Below, one piece after another: positions 7,039-9,300 of a stretch of 9,300 nucleotides of DNA. Origin of the DNA: Cyanobacteria bacterium UBA8156 (GTDB lineage Bacteria; Cyanobacteriota; Cyanobacteriia; Pseudanabaenales; Pseudanabaenaceae); assembly GCA_003456125.1 (NCBI GenBank), contig DMPD01000255.1, positions 1 through 9,300 of the forward strand. The letters run 5' to 3'. The notes beneath the pieces are model-generated. The model did no database searches and had not been told where the DNA came from. It was given only the letters and a program-made list of their open reading frames with translations. Position 1 is the stretch's first letter; every line of letters starts with the position of its first letter. The translations under genes and the position numbers were made by a program.

Positions 7039-7093
7039 GACCCGTCGCTTTTGGCATGGGTTGGTTGCCGGCAACCAACCCCGGGTCTTTTTT
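7039..7093 (+). terminator. Palindrome-based, terminator-like structure between rpsB and tsf
   Basis: GGGTTGGTTGCC (7058-7069) is followed directly by its exact reverse complement GGCAACCAACCC (7070-7081), a 24-bp perfect palindrome. Outer arms GACCCG (7039-7044) and CGGGTC (7082-7087) can add six pairs. On the plus strand the structure is followed at once by six Ts (7088-7093), the form of an intrinsic terminator for plus-strand RNA, although no plus-strand gene is nearby. On the minus strand, the rpsB-tsf direction, no U-run follows, so there it may instead act as partial attenuation, an mRNA-stabilising hairpin or a protein site. The geometry is certain; the function is inferred. Confidence 0.55.
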
Positions 7094-7104
7094 CGGCGGA
7101 TGCT

Positions 7105-7902
7105 CTAGGCTGGGTCGCCTTCAAAGCCGGCTTCGGCATCCAGGTTGTCGCTGAAGCCTTCGTCCAAGCCGCTGTCGTATTTCGAGTAGTCGGGCTCTTC
7201 GTAGTCTACGCCTTCGTTGCGACCATGGCGACCTTCATAAATGGCATCGGCCAATTTGCCCACCACCAGTTTGATCGAACGAATCGCGTCATCGTTGGCG
7301 GGGATGCCCAAATCCACCGAGTCGGGATCGCAGTTGGTGTCCAACATCGCCACGATTGGAATCCCCAACTTCCGACACTCTTCCACGGCGTTGTATTCCC
7401 GTTTCTGGTCAATCAATACGGCAATATCGGGGGGCTTGCGCATGCTTTTTAGTCCCCCCAAATACTTCTGCAACTTGACCAGCTCCCGCCGCAGGGTAGC
7501 CGCTTCTTTTTTCGGCAATCGATCCAAGGCCCCGCTCTCGTTCCGTCGCTCCAAGTCCTTGAGGCGATCGATCCGGGTTTTGATCGTGGCCCAGTTGGTG
7601 AGCATCCCGCCCAACCAGCGCTGGTTCACGTAGTAGCTGCCGCAGCGCATGGCTTCTTGGGCAATGATGCCGGCGGCCTGCCGCTTGGTGCCAATGAACA
7701 AGACCTTTTTCCCCTGCTCGGCGGCCTGCCGGAGGTAAAGGTAGGCTTCGTCCAACAGTTGGGCGGTTTGCACCAGGTCAATAATGTGCACGCCGTTGCG
7801 TTCGGCAAAAATATAGGGCTCCATTTTGGGGTTCCAGCGCCGGGTCTGGTGCCCAAAGTGAACCCCCGCAATCAACAATTGATCGAGGGAAACGACTGGC
7901 AT
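7105..7902 (-). CDS. rpsB: 30S ribosomal protein S2
   Basis: This 265-residue protein is S2 of the small ribosomal subunit, needed for binding of S1 and for translation initiation. It opens with [19 protein letters not shown] and the family signature [11 protein letters not shown] (to about 27). It continues with [20 protein letters not shown] and [12 protein letters not shown], followed by [18 protein letters not shown] and [15 protein letters not shown] in the C-terminal half. Residues about 229-265 form an acidic Asp/Glu/Gly/Tyr-rich tail, making it longer than E. coli S2 but normal in my experience for cyanobacteria. The ATG at 7902 has no Shine-Dalgarno site. It begins 23 bases after the solute-binding protein gene, but a TATAAT inside that gene's end could give it its own promoter. 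tsf follows. Confidence 0.98.
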   Translation of the reverse strand: MPVVSLDQLLIAGVHFGHQTRRWNPKMEPYIFAERNGVHIIDLVQTAQLLDEAYLYLRQAAEQGKKVLFIGTKRQAAGIIAQEAMRCGSYYVNQRWLGGMLTNWATIKTRIDRLKDLERRNESGALDRLPKKEAATLRRELVKLQKYLGGLKSMRKPPDIAVLIDQKREYNAVEECRKLGIPIVAMLDTNCDPDSVDLGIPANDDAIRSIKLVVGKLADAIYEGRHGRNEGVDYEEPDYSKYDSGLDEGFSDNLDAEAGFEGDPA

Positions 7903-7925
7903 GGTGTTTTTGGGTTCGGGTTAGC

Positions 7926-8726
7926 CTAACGCTCGCCGGTGCTGGCAAAATCCAGACCCGAAGGGCGAACGGGTGATGTAAAGTCAGGTTTTTGATTATA
8001 CTCGATATTGGCAGACGGTACCACCGGAATTTGTCCTTGCTGGCGCAGCCTGGTCAAAGCTTGCCGCACTTGCGATCGCCACTCGCTGTGTTGCAATCCC
8101 TTCGGCAGGGCGATCGCCATGGGCCACGTAGTCAACGGTGCCCCCAATACTTCCCATTCGGGATGGGCCGCCAGCCAAGCCCCCCAAGCCTGGCGATCGC
8201 CGGCTACCCCATCCACCTGTCCCTGCACCAAAGCCTGTTGGGCCGCTGCGTAGGAACCAACCCCAATGCGCTCAGCTTGGGGCAAAAACTGCTGTAGGGA
8301 AACAATGGTGCTGGAACCCTTCACGACGGCCACCCGCCGCAGTTGCGATCGCCCGCTGCCTTTGCGACCAATAATCACGGTTTCTTCCACAAAGTACGGC
8401 TCGGAAAAATCCACCAGCCGGGCCCGGCTCCCCGTCACCGACACTTGGGCGATCGCCATGTCTGCTTGACCGGTCGTTACCGCCTGCAGGCGATCGGTGT
8501 TGGCCACCGGTACCCATTGTACCGCATCGGCCCGCCCCAACAAAACGGCCGCCAGGCTTTGCGTCAGTCGCTTTTCGGCGATGTTGAGGGGACTGGCATC
8601 GCCCCGCACGGCCACCCGGAGGTATCCCCTAGCCTGAATTTGCGGCCAACTGGGTGCCATGCGCGTATCGGCCACCACCGGCAACGCCAGACCCGCCACC
8701 AGGGCGATCGCCAGCCCAGGCACCAC
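7926..8726 (-). CDS. Periplasmic solute-binding protein, amino-acid ABC family (SBP_bac_3-like)
   Basis: This 266-residue protein starts with GTG at 8726, immediately after the gmd stop codon; GGAG lies nine bases upstream. Residues 1-19 are a hydrophobic signal peptide ending PVVA, with no Lys or Arg before the hydrophobic core, which is atypical. The body matches family 3 solute-binding proteins: GYLRVAVRGD (34-43), TDRLQAVTTGQADMAIAQ (77-94), VTGSRARLVDFSEPYF (97-112) and GQVDGVAGD (169-177). R101 and D177 match the residues that hold the amino-acid ligand backbone in this family. The GF(D/E)xDL segment normally found before the first helix is missing, and this part is about 7-10 residues short. 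No ABC permease or ATPase gene is nearby, so the partner transporter and the ligand are unknown. It may be a divergent or non-transport binding protein. Confidence 0.8.
   Translation of the reverse strand: MVPGLAIALVAGLALPVVADTRMAPSWPQIQARGYLRVAVRGDASPLNIAEKRLTQSLAAVLLGRADAVQWVPVANTDRLQAVTTGQADMAIAQVSVTGSRARLVDFSEPYFVEETVIIGRKGSGRSQLRRVAVVKGSSTIVSLQQFLPQAERIGVGSYAAAQQALVQGQVDGVAGDRQAWGAWLAAHPEWEVLGAPLTTWPMAIALPKGLQHSEWRSQVRQALTRLRQQGQIPVVPSANIEYNQKPDFTSPVRPSGLDFASTGER
7995..8000 (-). promoter_or_regulatory. Candidate -10 element for rpsB inside the upstream gene
   Basis: A perfect TATAAT lies on the minus strand within the last codons of the solute-binding protein gene. It would start transcription near 7988, about 85 bases before rpsB. 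No convincing -35 hexamer is seen 16-18 bases upstream. That weakens the call, although such -35-poor promoters occur in cyanobacteria. Confidence 0.35.

Positions 8727-9300
<574 letters not shown>

Noticed and set aside
7058..7081. Palindrome as a normal intrinsic terminator for rpsB
   Set aside because: On the rpsB strand it is not followed by a U-run, and tsf downstream belongs to the same conserved gene pair.
7920..7930. GTTAG/CTAAC inverted repeat before rpsB as a regulatory hairpin
   Set aside because: The arms are five bases with a one-base gap, which cannot form a stable RNA loop, and it overlaps the upstream stop codon.

Overview
The window is GC-rich chromosomal DNA from a cyanobacterium. 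The evidence is 18 copies of the HIP1 octamer GCGATCGC in 9.3 kb, cyanobacterial-type versions of ribosomal protein S2, EF-Ts and m-type thioredoxin, and several genes that start without a Shine-Dalgarno sequence. I cannot name the species. No CRISPR array, transposase, integrase, tRNA, rRNA or phage gene is visible, and coding density is very high. No gap between genes exceeds about 165 bases.

Layout. The only plus-strand gene is the 3' end of glyS (glycyl-tRNA synthetase beta chain, ending at 188). It meets the convergent pabB-like gene stop to stop with no spacer. Everything else is on the minus strand and, read in the direction of transcription (right to left), runs: gmd (GDP-mannose 4,6-dehydratase, cut by the right edge), a periplasmic amino-acid-type solute-binding protein, rpsB, tsf, a conserved-looking 188-residue protein of unknown function, leuS, trxA, pyrR, a 106-residue protein of unknown function, and pabB.

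How it works together. rpsB, tsf, the 188-residue gene and leuS form a translation cluster: small-subunit protein S2, the EF-Tu nucleotide exchange factor, an unknown partner, and leucyl-tRNA synthetase. The unknown gene sits 13 bases from each neighbour and has a strong ribosome-binding site. A good extended -10 promoter at the end of leuS starts a second unit: trxA (redox), pyrR (uracil phosphoribosyltransferase or regulator), the 106-residue protein and pabB (p-aminobenzoate/folate branch). The last two overlap by 13 bases.

Points worth a second look are modest and mostly regulatory. They are a 24-bp perfect palindrome between rpsB and tsf that looks like a terminator for the opposite strand, a 15-bp tandem triplicate and possible short ORF in the trxA leader, a solute-binding protein lacking a signature ligand-lobe motif, a Pro/Ala/Glu tail ending in lysines on EF-Ts, a PIAGT (TrpE-like) motif in an otherwise PabB-like enzyme, and uneven HIP1 spacing. 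I see no clear new multi-gene system here; this is mainly a housekeeping region.
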